64,000 nt of DNA from Streptomyces tagetis. Lineage in GTDB: Bacteria > Actinomycetota > Actinomycetes > Streptomycetales > Streptomycetaceae. Both the position numbers and the translations under genes were made by a program. Within the stretch, counting starts at the first letter, position 1. Every line of letters starts with the position of its first letter. The stretch spans positions 62,001 to 126,000 of the forward strand of contig NZ_JAGPNL010000011.1 in assembly GCF_018069565.1 (NCBI RefSeq). Reading direction: 5' to 3'. The notes under the pieces are model-generated. The model had not been told where the DNA came from. It made no database searches and saw only the letters and a program-made list of their open reading frames with translations. This document shows, in pieces, positions 1 to 7,952 of this stretch.

Positions 1-109
1 GCGCGAGCGCGCCGCCGCCGGGGTGGCGCACCACGCGTACGGTCCGCAGCGCGGGGGCTCGACGGCCGGCGCGTACGCCCAGCCCCGCGGCTGCCCGCGC
101 CTACGCCCC

Positions 110-619
110 TCAGCCCCGCGGCTCGGCGGCCCGCGCAGCCTCCCGGCCGGCGCCCTGTCCTACGGGCGTGGCGTCCGCGGCGGTCTCCACCGGGCCCAGC
201 GGGGCCGTCCAGGGCAGTTCTACGAGGACGGTCTTGCCGCCCTCGCGCGCGGGCCGGACCCTGAACCGGCCGCCGTACTCCGCCGTGAGCGAGCGGATGA
301 TCACCAGGCCCCGGCCGTTGTCCTGCTGGACGGCGGCCGGCAGCCGTTTGGGCAGCCGCGGGTGGCTGTCGGTGACACCGACCCGCAGCCACCCCTCCTG
401 GTCGAGCCCGAGGTCCACCGTGAAGGTCGGCGACTGCCCGAACGTGTGCTGGACCGCGTTGGTCGCCAGCTCGGAGACGACGAGCCGGACCGTGTCGGCC
501 AGCTCCGCCTCCGCCGGCAGGCCCCACTCGGCGAGCGTCCCCATCACATAGGTGCGCGCGGCGGCCACCGAGGCGGCATCGCTCGGCAGAGTGACGGATG
601 CTTCCAGATGGTCTGCCAT
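110..619 (-). CDS. ATP-binding anti-sigma regulatory factor (RsbW-like HATPase)
   Basis: A 169-residue serine-kinase-type GHKL ATPase of the RsbW/SpoIIAB class found in many Streptomyces copies. The Bergerat fold is visible as an N-box (ELATNAVQH, about residues 55-63), a G1-like DSHPRLP and a G2-like NGRGLVII. The ATG at 619 gives the usual MADHLEA-type start; the longer upstream reading only runs across the divergent promoter. It is divergent from the XRE-DUF5753/DUF397 pair, the arrangement seen at WhiJ-like loci, so it probably works with those proteins instead of with a sigma factor next door. The partner sigma or anti-anti-sigma factor is not in the window. Confidence 0.85.
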   Translation of the reverse strand: MADHLEASVTLPSDAASVAAARTYVMGTLAEWGLPAEAELADTVRLVVSELATNAVQHTFGQSPTFTVDLGLDQEGWLRVGVTDSHPRLPKRLPAAVQQDNGRGLVIIRSLTAEYGGRFRVRPAREGGKTVLVELPWTAPLGPVETAADATPVGQGAGREAARAAEPRG

Positions 620-739
620 GGCGACGCCGTCCTTTTCCCACGGGACCGCGGTCCGACACGGAGCGGACGGTTGGAGTACGGTCCCGGACTGGTGCTTCGC
701 CGCCAGAGTGCCATCAACGCACCGGCCAAGGGCACCGAT

Positions 740-795
740 CCACCAAGTTATGCATATATCTGTCGCTCGAAGCGGTGAACTCTGCGACGGCAGAG
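740..795. promoter_or_regulatory. AT-rich divergent control region with inverted repeat
   Basis: An unusually AT-rich patch (about 747-760, containing TATGCATA) lies between the divergent ATPase and regulator genes. A perfect 6-bp inverted repeat with a 4-base spacer, CTCTGC-gacg-GCAGAG, follows at 780-795, 38 bases before the regulator start. The position suggests an autoregulatory operator for the XRE-family protein; this is inference. Confidence 0.4.
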
Positions 796-833
796 CGTAT
801 TTGGGCGGCCCCTGAGAAGTAAGGGAGTGGCCC

Positions 834-1694
834 ATGCAGCACGGCCCCGTGGTGCGACGCCGTAAACTGGGTGCGGAACTGCGTGCCCTGCGTACATCGG
901 CGGGGATCACCAGCGGTGAGGCGGCCGGCCTGGTGGGCTGGCACCAGTCGAAGGTCAGCCGCATCGAGACCGGGACGAGCGGGGCCAAGCCCGCCGACGT
1001 CCGGTTGCTGCTGGACGCGTACGGCGTGGACGACCCGCGGCTGCGGGAGCTGCTGGCCACGCTGGCCGGCTCCGAGGACCCCGGGGGCCGGCACCACTGG
1101 TGGCACGCCTACCGCGGCGTGCTGCCGCCGGCCTACCGGGACTTCATCAGCCTGGAGTCCCAGGCCAGCGCGATGCGCACCCTGGAGACCACGGTCGTAC
1201 CGGGACTGCTGCAGACGCCGGAGTACGCCCGCGCCGTGACGCGCGCGGCGGTGGACGGGGAGCCGGAGGACCGGCTCGACACGCTGGTGGAGGTGCGCCT
1301 CACCCGGCAGGACGTACTGCGGTCGGAGCCGCCGCTCGTCCTGAACGCGGTCCTGGACGAGGCGGTGCTACGCCGGGAGGTGGGCGGTCCGGGCGTGATG
1401 ACCCGCCAGTTGTCGAGGCTCGTGGAGGCGGCGCGTCTGCCGCACGTCAGGCTCCAGGTGCTCCCGTTTTCCGCCGGGGCGCACATCGGTGTCACCGGCC
1501 CTTTCGTCATCTTTTCATTTTCGGGCACATCCGATCTCGACGTGGTCGTTCTTGACCACTTGACGAGTAGCGTCTATCTGGACCGGAAAGAAGACTTAGA
1601 GGCGTACTCAGGGGCTTTCGACGCCCTGGTCACCCATGCCCTTTCGCCCGAGGACTCGTTGGACTACATCGCCGCGACAGCGGCATGCGCGTAA
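834..1694 (+). CDS. XRE helix-turn-helix regulator with DUF5753 domain (WhiJ-like)
   Basis: A 286-residue regulator. An XRE-type helix-turn-helix occupies about residues 6-62 (including the VGWHQSKVSRIETG recognition helix region) and a DUF5753 domain fills the rest, from the LESQASAMRTLET stretch onward. The length is normal for the family. The gene ends 9 bases before a DUF397 gene and is divergent from an RsbW-like ATPase, matching WhiJ-type developmental loci. Codon 255 (1596-1598) is TTA, and the C-terminal coding sequence is locally AT-richer than its surroundings. Translation should therefore depend on the bldA tRNA, placing this switch late in growth or at the onset of differentiation. 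Confidence 0.9.
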   Translation: MQHGPVVRRRKLGAELRALRTSAGITSGEAAGLVGWHQSKVSRIETGTSGAKPADVRLLLDAYGVDDPRLRELLATLAGSEDPGGRHHWWHAYRGVLPPAYRDFISLESQASAMRTLETTVVPGLLQTPEYARAVTRAAVDGEPEDRLDTLVEVRLTRQDVLRSEPPLVLNAVLDEAVLRREVGGPGVMTRQLSRLVEAARLPHVRLQVLPFSAGAHIGVTGPFVIFSFSGTSDLDVVVLDHLTSSVYLDRKEDLEAYSGAFDALVTHALSPEDSLDYIAATAACA

Positions 1695-1703
1695 GGAGGC
1701 ACC

Positions 1704-1970
1704 ATGTCCGCACTTCCTCGGTACACCCCCACCAGCACCGCGAGTACGGAGTGCACCGCACTGCACGACGTGTCGTGGCTGCGCAGCAGTTACAGCACCG
1801 GCGCGAACAACTGCGTGGAGACGGCCCGGCCGTCGACCGGCCCGTGGGCCGGACGGCTCGCCGTGCGCGACTCCAAGGCCCCGGCCGGACCCGCCCTGCT
1901 CTTCTCCCCCGAGAGCTGGACGTCGTTCACCGCCGGCGCCGCCCGCACCCTGCCGGGGGCCGGTGCCTAG
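1704..1970 (+). CDS. DUF397 domain small protein
   Basis: An 88-residue protein with the DUF397 signature: a W-x-R-S-S-Y-S block, then a conserved CVE, then AVRDSKAPAGPALLFSPESW. Family members are encoded directly after DUF5753 regulators and are thought to form a regulator/antagonist pair. Here the gap is 9 bases, with AAGGAGG just upstream of the ATG, so the two are co-transcribed. The biochemical role of DUF397 is not established. Confidence 0.88.
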   Translation: MSALPRYTPTSTASTECTALHDVSWLRSSYSTGANNCVETARPSTGPWAGRLAVRDSKAPAGPALLFSPESWTSFTAGAARTLPGAGA

Positions 1971-2007
1971 GCACCCCGCCGGGCGAGGCACGGCCCCGCG
2001 CGCCGAC

Positions 2008-3135
2008 TCATGGCCGCGTTTCGCCGATCACCCGCACCGCACGCTCGATCTGCTCCCCGGAGAGATCCGCACGGGCGGTCAGCCTGAGCCGTGAGACCCC
2101 GTCGGGCACGGAAGGAGGGCGGAAGCACCCCACGGCCAGGCCCGCCGCACGGCACTCCGCCGCCCACCGCACCGCCCGCTCCGGGGAGGGCGCGCGCACG
2201 GAGACGACCGCCGCGTCCGGACGCACCGCTTCCAGACCCGCGGCCGTGAGACCGGCGTGCAGGGCGCCCGCGACGGCGCGTACCCGTGCCGCGCGCTCCG
2301 GTTCGCCCCGCAGCAACCGCAGCGCCGCGAACGCCGCCCCCACCGAAGCCGGGGCCAGACCGGTGTCGAAGATGAACGTCCGCGCCGTGTCGACCAGATG
2401 GTCGACGACCCGGGCCGGGCCGAGCACCGCGCCGCCCTGGCTGCCGAGCGACTTGGAGAGCGTCAGCGTCGCCACCACGTCCCCGGCCCCCGCGAGCCCC
2501 GCCGCGTGCGGGGCGCCCCGGCCGCCCTCGCCGAGGACACCGAAGCCGTGGGCGTCGTCGACGATCAGCCCGGCGCCGTACTCCCGGCACACCGCGGCGA
2601 GCGCGGCCAGCGGGGCGGCGTCCCCGTCGACCGAGAAGACCGTGTCCGAGACCGCGACGGCCGGCCCCTCGTGGCTCCGCAGCGCCTTGCCGACCGCCTC
2701 CGGGTCGGCGTGGGCGACGACCTGGGTCGTGCCGCGGGCCAGCCGGCAGCCGTCGATCAGCGAGGCGTGGTTGCCCGCGTCGGAGACGATCAGGGAGCCG
2801 TGCGGGGCCAGCGCGGTGACCGCGGCGAGGTTGGCCGCGTACCCGGAGGAGAAGACGAGCGCCGCCTCGAACCCGCAGAACGCGGCGAGTTCGCGTTCGA
2901 GTTCGGTGTGCAGCTCGGTGGTGCCGGTGACCAGCCGGGAGCCGGTGGCGCCGCCGCCCCACACCCGCGCGGCGCGCGCCGCGCCCTCCACCACCTCGGG
3001 GTGGTGCGACAGACCGAGGTAGTCGTTGCCCGCCAGGTCCAGCAGGGGGGAACCGGGCGCGCGGGGCCGCAGCGTGCGCACCAGTCCGGCCCGGTGCCGC
3101 GCCCGGCGCCGCTCGTCGATCCAGCCGAACGCCAT
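2008..3135 (-). CDS. bioF: 8-amino-7-oxononanoate synthase
   Basis: A PLP-dependent alpha-oxoamine synthase of 375 residues that condenses pimeloyl-ACP/CoA with L-alanine, the first ring-assembly step of biotin synthesis. The sequence shows the family blocks LLDLAGNDYLGLSHHPEV near the N-terminus, VFSSGYAANLA, the IVDDAHGFGVLG aspartate block and the PLP-lysine region TLSKSLGSQGG. It is divergent from bioB-bioA-bioD, so all four cytosolic biotin enzymes are clustered. No bioC or bioH for pimelate synthesis is present here. The ATG at 3135 gives the normal family length. Confidence 0.93.
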   Translation of the reverse strand: MAFGWIDERRRARHRAGLVRTLRPRAPGSPLLDLAGNDYLGLSHHPEVVEGAARAARVWGGGATGSRLVTGTTELHTELERELAAFCGFEAALVFSSGYAANLAAVTALAPHGSLIVSDAGNHASLIDGCRLARGTTQVVAHADPEAVGKALRSHEGPAVAVSDTVFSVDGDAAPLAALAAVCREYGAGLIVDDAHGFGVLGEGGRGAPHAAGLAGAGDVVATLTLSKSLGSQGGAVLGPARVVDHLVDTARTFIFDTGLAPASVGAAFAALRLLRGEPERAARVRAVAGALHAGLTAAGLEAVRPDAAVVSVRAPSPERAVRWAAECRAAGLAVGCFRPPSVPDGVSRLRLTARADLSGEQIERAVRVIGETRP

Positions 3136-3310
3136 GGGTGGTCCTCCGGGCTCGCGTCACCGCGCTCAGCAGGCGGTTTTTGTAGGCAGTGAACAGAGAC
3201 TAGCGGTCCGGACAGGGGTACGAGGTGTGGCGATACCCACAGGGTGATCGGTCAGGGTTGTGTGAAGTCTCCTTGGCCCGGGGCCGCCCCGTACGACAGG
3301 ATCGGCTCTC
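3136..3310. promoter_or_regulatory. bioF-bioB divergent intergenic region
   Basis: 175 bases separating the divergent biotin genes. A possible promoter for bioB is TTGGCC (3273-3278), an 18-base spacer and CAGGAT (3297-3302), which would leave a very short leader. I looked for a BioQ- or BirA-type palindrome and found no convincing one. Confidence 0.3.
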
Positions 3311-4546
3311 ATGGACCTGCTGAACACGCTGGTGGACAAGGGAATTCGGCGCGAGACGCCGACCCGCGAGGAAGCGCTGGCCGTCCTCGCCACGTCCGAC
3401 GACGATCTGCTCCACGTGGTGGCCGCGGCCGGCGAGGTGCGCCGCCACTGGTTCGGCCGCCGGGTGAAACTCAACTACCTCGTCAACCTCAAGTCGGGCC
3501 TGTGCCCCGAGGACTGCTCGTACTGCTCGCAGCGGCTCGGTTCCGAGGCCGGCATCCTCAAGTACACCTGGCTCAAGCCCGGCCAGGCGGCCGAGGCGGC
3601 CACCACGGGCGTCTCCGGCGGCGCCAAGCGGGTGTGCCTGGTGGCCAGCGGGCGCGGTCCGACCGACCGGGACGTGGACCGGGTCTCCGAGACGATCAGG
3701 GCCATCAAGGACCACCACGAGGACGTGGAGGTGTGCGCCTGCCTCGGGCTGCTCTCCGACGGACAGGCCGAGCGGCTGCGGGAGGCCGGCGCCGACGCCT
3801 ACAACCACAACCTCAACACCTCCGAGGCGACCTACGCGGGCATCACCACCACGCACACCTACGCCGACCGGGTGGACACGGTGCGCAGGGCGCACGCGGC
3901 GGGGCTCTCCGCCTGCTCCGGGCTGATCGCGGGCATGGGCGAGAGCGACGAGGACCTCGTCGACGTGGTCTTCTCGCTGCGCGAGCTGGACCCGGACTCG
4001 GTGCCGGTCAACTTCCTCATCCCGTTCGAGGGCACGCCGCTCGCCAAGGAGTGGAACCTCACCCCGCAGCGGTGCCTGCGCATCCTGGCGATGACCCGGT
4101 TCGTCTGCCCCGACGTCGAGGTGCGCATCGCGGGCGGGCGCGAGGTGCATCTGCGCAGCCTCCAGCCGCTCGCCCTGCACCTGGCCAACTCCCTCTTCCT
4201 CGGCGACTACCTGACCAGTGAGGGGCAGGCCGGCAAGGCCGACCTGGAGATGATCGCGGACGCCGGTTTCGAGGTGGAGGGCGCCGGCGAGACGACGCTG
4301 CCCGCCCACCGCACGGGCGGCTGCGGCTCTTCCGCCGGGGCGGACTCGGGGTGCGGTTCCGGTGCGGCGGGGGCCGGGTCCGGCTCCGGGGCGGGCTGCG
4401 GACCCTGCGGTTCCGGTCCGGCGGAGGCGGAGTCCCCTCCCGCCGAGGCCGCGCCCGGTCCCGCGCGGGCGGCGGGTGAGGCCCGTACGGACTTGGTCGC
4501 CGTGCGCCGCCGGGGCGCCGGAACGGACCTCGCGCCCAATGCCTGA
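3311..4546 (+). CDS. bioB: biotin synthase with Cys-rich C-terminal tail
   Basis: A radical-SAM enzyme converting dethiobiotin to biotin by sulfur insertion. The SAM-cluster motif CxxxCxxC is at Cys65, Cys69 and Cys72 (CPEDCSYC), followed by the BioB-typical YNHNLNTS block and NFLIPFEGTPL. The conserved core ends near residue 325. The remaining ~85 residues are a Gly/Ser/Ala-rich tail with several Cys-Gly pairs (GGCGSS, SGCGSG, AGCGPCGSG), making the protein 411 residues against about 320-350 for E. coli-type enzymes. The stop codon overlaps the bioA start by 8 bases, indicating translational coupling. Confidence 0.95.
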   Translation: MDLLNTLVDKGIRRETPTREEALAVLATSDDDLLHVVAAAGEVRRHWFGRRVKLNYLVNLKSGLCPEDCSYCSQRLGSEAGILKYTWLKPGQAAEAATTGVSGGAKRVCLVASGRGPTDRDVDRVSETIRAIKDHHEDVEVCACLGLLSDGQAERLREAGADAYNHNLNTSEATYAGITTTHTYADRVDTVRRAHAAGLSACSGLIAGMGESDEDLVDVVFSLRELDPDSVPVNFLIPFEGTPLAKEWNLTPQRCLRILAMTRFVCPDVEVRIAGGREVHLRSLQPLALHLANSLFLGDYLTSEGQAGKADLEMIADAGFEVEGAGETTLPAHRTGGCGSSAGADSGCGSGAAGAGSGSGAGCGPCGSGPAEAESPPAEAAPGPARAAGEARTDLVAVRRRGAGTDLAPNA

Positions 4547-5819
4547 CCTCACCGTCGCCGAGCTGCTCGACCTCGACCGGCGGCACGTCTGGCACCCGTA
4601 CGGCCCCATGCCCGGCCGGCAGGACCCGCTCGTCGTGGAGTCGGCGAGCGGGGTGCGGCTGCGGCCCGCCGACGGTTCCCCGGAACTCGTCGACGCGATG
4701 GCGTCCTGGTGGTCGGCGATCCACGGCTACAACCACCCGGTGCTCAACGAGGCCGCGCGCGAGCAGTTGGAGCGGATGAGCCACGTGATGTTCGGCGGGC
4801 TCACCCACGAACCCGCCGTACGGCTGGCGAAGCTCCTGGTCGACGTGGCGCCCGAGGGGCTGGAGCACGTCTTCCTCGCCGACTCCGGGTCGGTCTCCGT
4901 CGAGGTCGCCGTCAAGATGTGCCTCCAGTACTGGCGTTCGCTGGGCCGGCCGGCCAAGCGCCGGCTGCTGACCTGGCGCGGCGGCTACCACGGCGACACG
5001 TGGCACCCCATGTCGGTGTGCGACCCCGAGGGAGGCATGCACGAACTGTGGGGCGGCGTGCTGCCCCGCCAGGTGTTCGCCGACGCCCCGCCCGAGGAGT
5101 ACGAGGAGGCGTACGCGGAGCACCTGCGGTCGGCGATCGAGCGGCACGCCGACGAGCTGGCCGCGGTGATCGTCGAGCCGGTGGTGCAGGGCGCGGGCGG
5201 GATGCGGTTCCACTCCCCCGCGTACCTGCGGGTGCTGCGCGAGACGTGCGACGCGCACGGCGTGCTGCTGGTGTTCGACGAGATCGCCACCGGCTTCGGG
5301 CGCACCGGCGCCCTGTTCGCGGCCGGGCACGCGCGGGTGACGCCGGATGTGATGTGCGTCGGCAAGGCGCTGACCGGCGGCTACCTCACCATGGCGGCGA
5401 CGCTGTGCACCGCCGGGGTGGCCGCGGGCATCGCGCGGGGCGAGGTGCCGGTGCTGGCCCACGGGCCGACGTTCATGGGCAACCCGCTGGCGGCGGCCGT
5501 CGCCTGCGCCTCGGTCGAACTGCTGCTGGCCCAGGACTGGCGGGCCGAGGTCGAGCGCATCGAGGCGGGGCTGCGCGAGGGGCTGGCCCCCGCGGCGGAA
5601 CTGCCGGGCGTGCGCGACGTCCGGGTGCTCGGCGCGATCGGCGTCGTCCAGCTCGACCACGAGGTGGACCTGCGGGCGGCCACCGCGGCGGCGGTGCGCG
5701 AGGGAGTGTGGCTGCGGCCGTTCCGCGACCTGGTGTACACGATGCCGCCGTACGTCACCGGCGACGAGGACGTGGCGCGGATCGCGCGGGCGGTCCGCGC
5801 GGCGGCACGGGAGGGCTGA
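4539..5819 (+). CDS. bioA: adenosylmethionine-8-amino-7-oxononanoate transaminase
   Basis: A class-III PLP aminotransferase of 426 residues that uses SAM as amino donor to make 7,8-diaminopelargonate. Visible blocks are RRHVWHPYGPM at the N-terminus (diagnostic of BioA), MASWWSAIHGYNHP, the PLP phosphate-binding DSGSVSVEVAVKM, VFDEIATGFGRTG and the lysine block CVGKALTGGY. The ATG at 4539 lies inside the last codons of bioB. The gene is followed after one base by bioD, so bioB, bioA and bioD form one operon. Confidence 0.95.
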   Translation: MPDLTVAELLDLDRRHVWHPYGPMPGRQDPLVVESASGVRLRPADGSPELVDAMASWWSAIHGYNHPVLNEAAREQLERMSHVMFGGLTHEPAVRLAKLLVDVAPEGLEHVFLADSGSVSVEVAVKMCLQYWRSLGRPAKRRLLTWRGGYHGDTWHPMSVCDPEGGMHELWGGVLPRQVFADAPPEEYEEAYAEHLRSAIERHADELAAVIVEPVVQGAGGMRFHSPAYLRVLRETCDAHGVLLVFDEIATGFGRTGALFAAGHARVTPDVMCVGKALTGGYLTMAATLCTAGVAAGIARGEVPVLAHGPTFMGNPLAAAVACASVELLLAQDWRAEVERIEAGLREGLAPAAELPGVRDVRVLGAIGVVQLDHEVDLRAATAAAVREGVWLRPFRDLVYTMPPYVTGDEDVARIARAVRAAAREG

Positions 5820-5820
5820 G

Positions 5821-6537
5821 ATGGCGTTCCTGGTGGTGACGGGCACGGGCACGGAGGTCGGCAAGACGGTCGTCACGGCCGCGCTGGCCGCGGCGGCACT
5901 GGCGGCGGGCCGGTCGGTGGCCGTGCTGAAGGCGGCGCAGACCGGCGTGGGCCCCGGCGAGGCCGGGGACGCCCGGGAGGCGGCGCGGCTGGCGGGGCCG
6001 GTGACGGCGGCCGAGGTCGCCCGGTATCCGGAACCGCTGGCCCCGGGTACGGCCGCGCGGCGGGCGGGCCGGGCGCCGGTACGGCCGCGCGACGTGGCCG
6101 AGGCCGCGGCCAAGCTGGCCACCGAGCACGATCTGGTGCTGGTGGAGGGGGCGGGCGGGCTGCTCGTCCGGTTCGACGCGCAGGGCGGGACCCTGGCGGA
6201 CGCCGCCGCGCTGCTCCGGGCGCCCGTCCTGGTGGTGGTGGCGGCCGGGCTCGGCACGCTGAACAGCACGGAGCTGACGGCGCGTGAACTCGGCCGCCGG
6301 GGGCTGGAGCAGGCCGGGCTGGTGATCGGGAGCTGGCCCGCCGGCCCGGACCTCGCCGCGCGCTGCAACCTCACCGACCTGCCCGAGGTCGCCGGAGCCC
6401 CGCTCCTCGGGGCGCTCCCCGAGGGCGCGGGTGCCCAGGCACCGGTCGCGTTCCGCTCGGCGGCCCCGGGGTGGCTGGCGCCCCGCCTCCACGGCATGTG
6501 GGACGCGGGGGTGTTCCGGGAGCGGGAGGGGCGCTGA
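5821..6537 (+). CDS. bioD: ATP-dependent dethiobiotin synthetase
   Basis: A 238-residue P-loop enzyme that closes the ureido ring of dethiobiotin from diaminopelargonate, CO2 and ATP. The Walker A motif GTGTEVGKT is at residues 8-16; the second glycine-rich loop VEGAGGLLVRF is near residue 107. The start ATG follows the bioA stop after a single base, which supports coupled translation. It is the last gene before a strong hairpin terminator. Confidence 0.94.
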   Translation: MAFLVVTGTGTEVGKTVVTAALAAAALAAGRSVAVLKAAQTGVGPGEAGDAREAARLAGPVTAAEVARYPEPLAPGTAARRAGRAPVRPRDVAEAAAKLATEHDLVLVEGAGGLLVRFDAQGGTLADAAALLRAPVLVVVAAGLGTLNSTELTARELGRRGLEQAGLVIGSWPAGPDLAARCNLTDLPEVAGAPLLGALPEGAGAQAPVAFRSAAPGWLAPRLHGMWDAGVFREREGR

Positions 6538-6559
6538 CCGGCCGAGGGGGCGCTTCGGT

Positions 6560-6592
6560 GGGTGGAGGGCGCGTTGTGTGCGCCCTCCACCC
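6560..6592 (+). terminator. hairpin terminator after bioBAD
   Basis: A perfect 13-bp GC-rich stem (GGGTGGAGGGCGC paired with GCGCCCTCCACCC) and a 7-base loop begin 23 bases after the bioD stop. There is no U-tract, as is common for Streptomyces terminators. Confidence 0.75.
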
Positions 6593-6666
6593 CCTTCCAG
6601 GGGGCGTGCGGGCCCCCTCGCCGGGGGACACTCCGGAGGAAGGGCCCGGTTCGGGAGGGAGTGCCG

Positions 6667-7348
6667 ATGGCGTGGCGTACCGGACGGTCCCGCGCGCCGG
6701 GGGACGCCGTCCACCACCCCGTGTTCGCCCGCCGCTACGCGCGGGTGAGCGTGCGGGCCGAGACGCGGTGGGGTCTGGGCCGGGTGCGGGAGCGGATGCT
6801 CGCCGGGCTGTCGGGGCGGGTGATCGAGATCGGCGCGGGCAACGGCCTGAACTTCGCGCACTACCCCCGCACCGTCTCGGAGGTCGTCGCCATCGAGCCC
6901 GAACGCCTCCTGCGGCGGCTGGCCGTCGGGGCCGCCCTGCGCGCCGGGGTGCCGGTCGACGTGGTGCCGGGCGCGGCGGAGGCGCTGCCGGTGAAGAGCG
7001 AGGCGTTCGACGCCGTGGTGGTGTCGCTGGTGCTGTGCAGCGTCCGTGACGTGGAGCGGGCGCTCGCGGAGGTGCGGCGGGTGCTGCGGCCCGGTGGCGA
7101 GGTGCGGTTCTTCGAGCACGGCCGGGGCGGCGGCCCCGCGATGCGGCTCACCCAGCGCGCCCTGGACCTGACCCTGTGGCCCGTGCTGGCCGGTGGCTGC
7201 CACCTCGCCCGCGATCCGGTCGCCGCTGCGGGCGGCCGGGTTCACGCTGGGCCCCTACCGGCGGATGCTCGTCCCGGAGCGGGGGCCGGTGCTGCCCACC
7301 TCGCACTGCGTGCTGGGCACCGCCTGGCGGGCGGCGGACCGGGCGTAG
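6667..7348 (+). pseudogene. class I SAM-dependent methyltransferase, frameshifted near its C-terminus
   Basis: A UbiE-like methyltransferase starting at an ATG preceded by GGAGG-type sequence. Frame 1 encodes motif I (RVIEIGAGNGLNF), a VVAIEPE acidic motif II and the methyltransferase-11 block EVRRVLRPGGEVRFFEH. After Asp183 (7213-7215) it runs into Arg/Gly/Ala-rich shadow sequence. In another frame, from 7226, the expected family ending is intact: LRAAGFTLGPYRR, then a stop at 7346-7348. The 10 bases 7216-7225 therefore hold one base too many. This is a +1 frameshift, either a genuine disabling mutation or an assembly error. Without it the protein would be about 226 residues. Confidence 0.75.
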
Positions 7349-7445
7349 CGGTGTCGGGCGGGCCTCGCCGGCGGGTGCGCGAGGCCCGGCGTCCACATGC
7401 CGGAAATTCGCCGGTGCCCGGCGCCGCCCGTGGTGGGATCACCGC

Positions 7446-7871
7446 ATGAGCGAACTGCGGATACGGGCCGCCGGGCCCGAGGACCTGGACACCGTGCTGG
7501 CCTTCTGGAAGACGGCCGCCGAGGGGACGAGCATCAGCGACGACCGCGAGGGCGTGGAACGGCTGGTCGCCCGCGACCCGGAGGCGCTGCTGCTGGCCGA
7601 GCGCGGCGGCGAGCTGGTGGGCACGGTGATCGCCGGCTTCGACGGCTGGCGCTGCCACCTCTACCGGCTGGCGGTGCACCCGGACCACCGGCGGCGCGGC
7701 ATCGCCTCGGCCCTGCTCACCGCCGCCGAGGAACGTTTCGTACGGCTCGGCGGGCGGCGCGCGGACGCGATGGTGCTGCGGCACAACGAGTCGGCGCAGC
7801 ACGCGTGGCGGGCCACCGGGTACGCGCCGGAAGAGCAGTGGCGCCGCTGGGTGAAGCCGCTCACCGGCTGA
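7446..7871 (+). CDS. GNAT family N-acetyltransferase
   Basis: A 141-residue single-domain GCN5-related acetyltransferase. The acetyl-CoA-binding segment is clear: LYRLAVHPDHRRRGIASALL (motif A, R/Q-x-x-G-x-G/A form). It is followed by a motif-B region containing HNESAQHAWRATGY. The substrate cannot be told from sequence. The gene stands alone between the frameshifted methyltransferase and the CNNM pair. The ATG at 7446 is chosen because the longer upstream reading carries no family similarity. Confidence 0.88.
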   Translation: MSELRIRAAGPEDLDTVLAFWKTAAEGTSISDDREGVERLVARDPEALLLAERGGELVGTVIAGFDGWRCHLYRLAVHPDHRRRGIASALLTAAEERFVRLGGRRADAMVLRHNESAQHAWRATGYAPEEQWRRWVKPLTG

Positions 7872-7952
7872 GGGGCCGGGCGCGGGGCGGCTCCGGGGCG
7901 TGACGCCGCGCGAACCTCCGCGTCCTGGCCGATCATGGGACGGAGGTGACCG

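Noticed and set aside
1..109. Possible 3' end of a gene at the left edge
   Set aside because: Open frames exist on both strands but nothing recognisable can be read from 109 bases.
3136..3310. BioQ or BirA operator between bioF and bioB
   Set aside because: Only weak TGT...ACA symmetry could be found; not enough to call a site.
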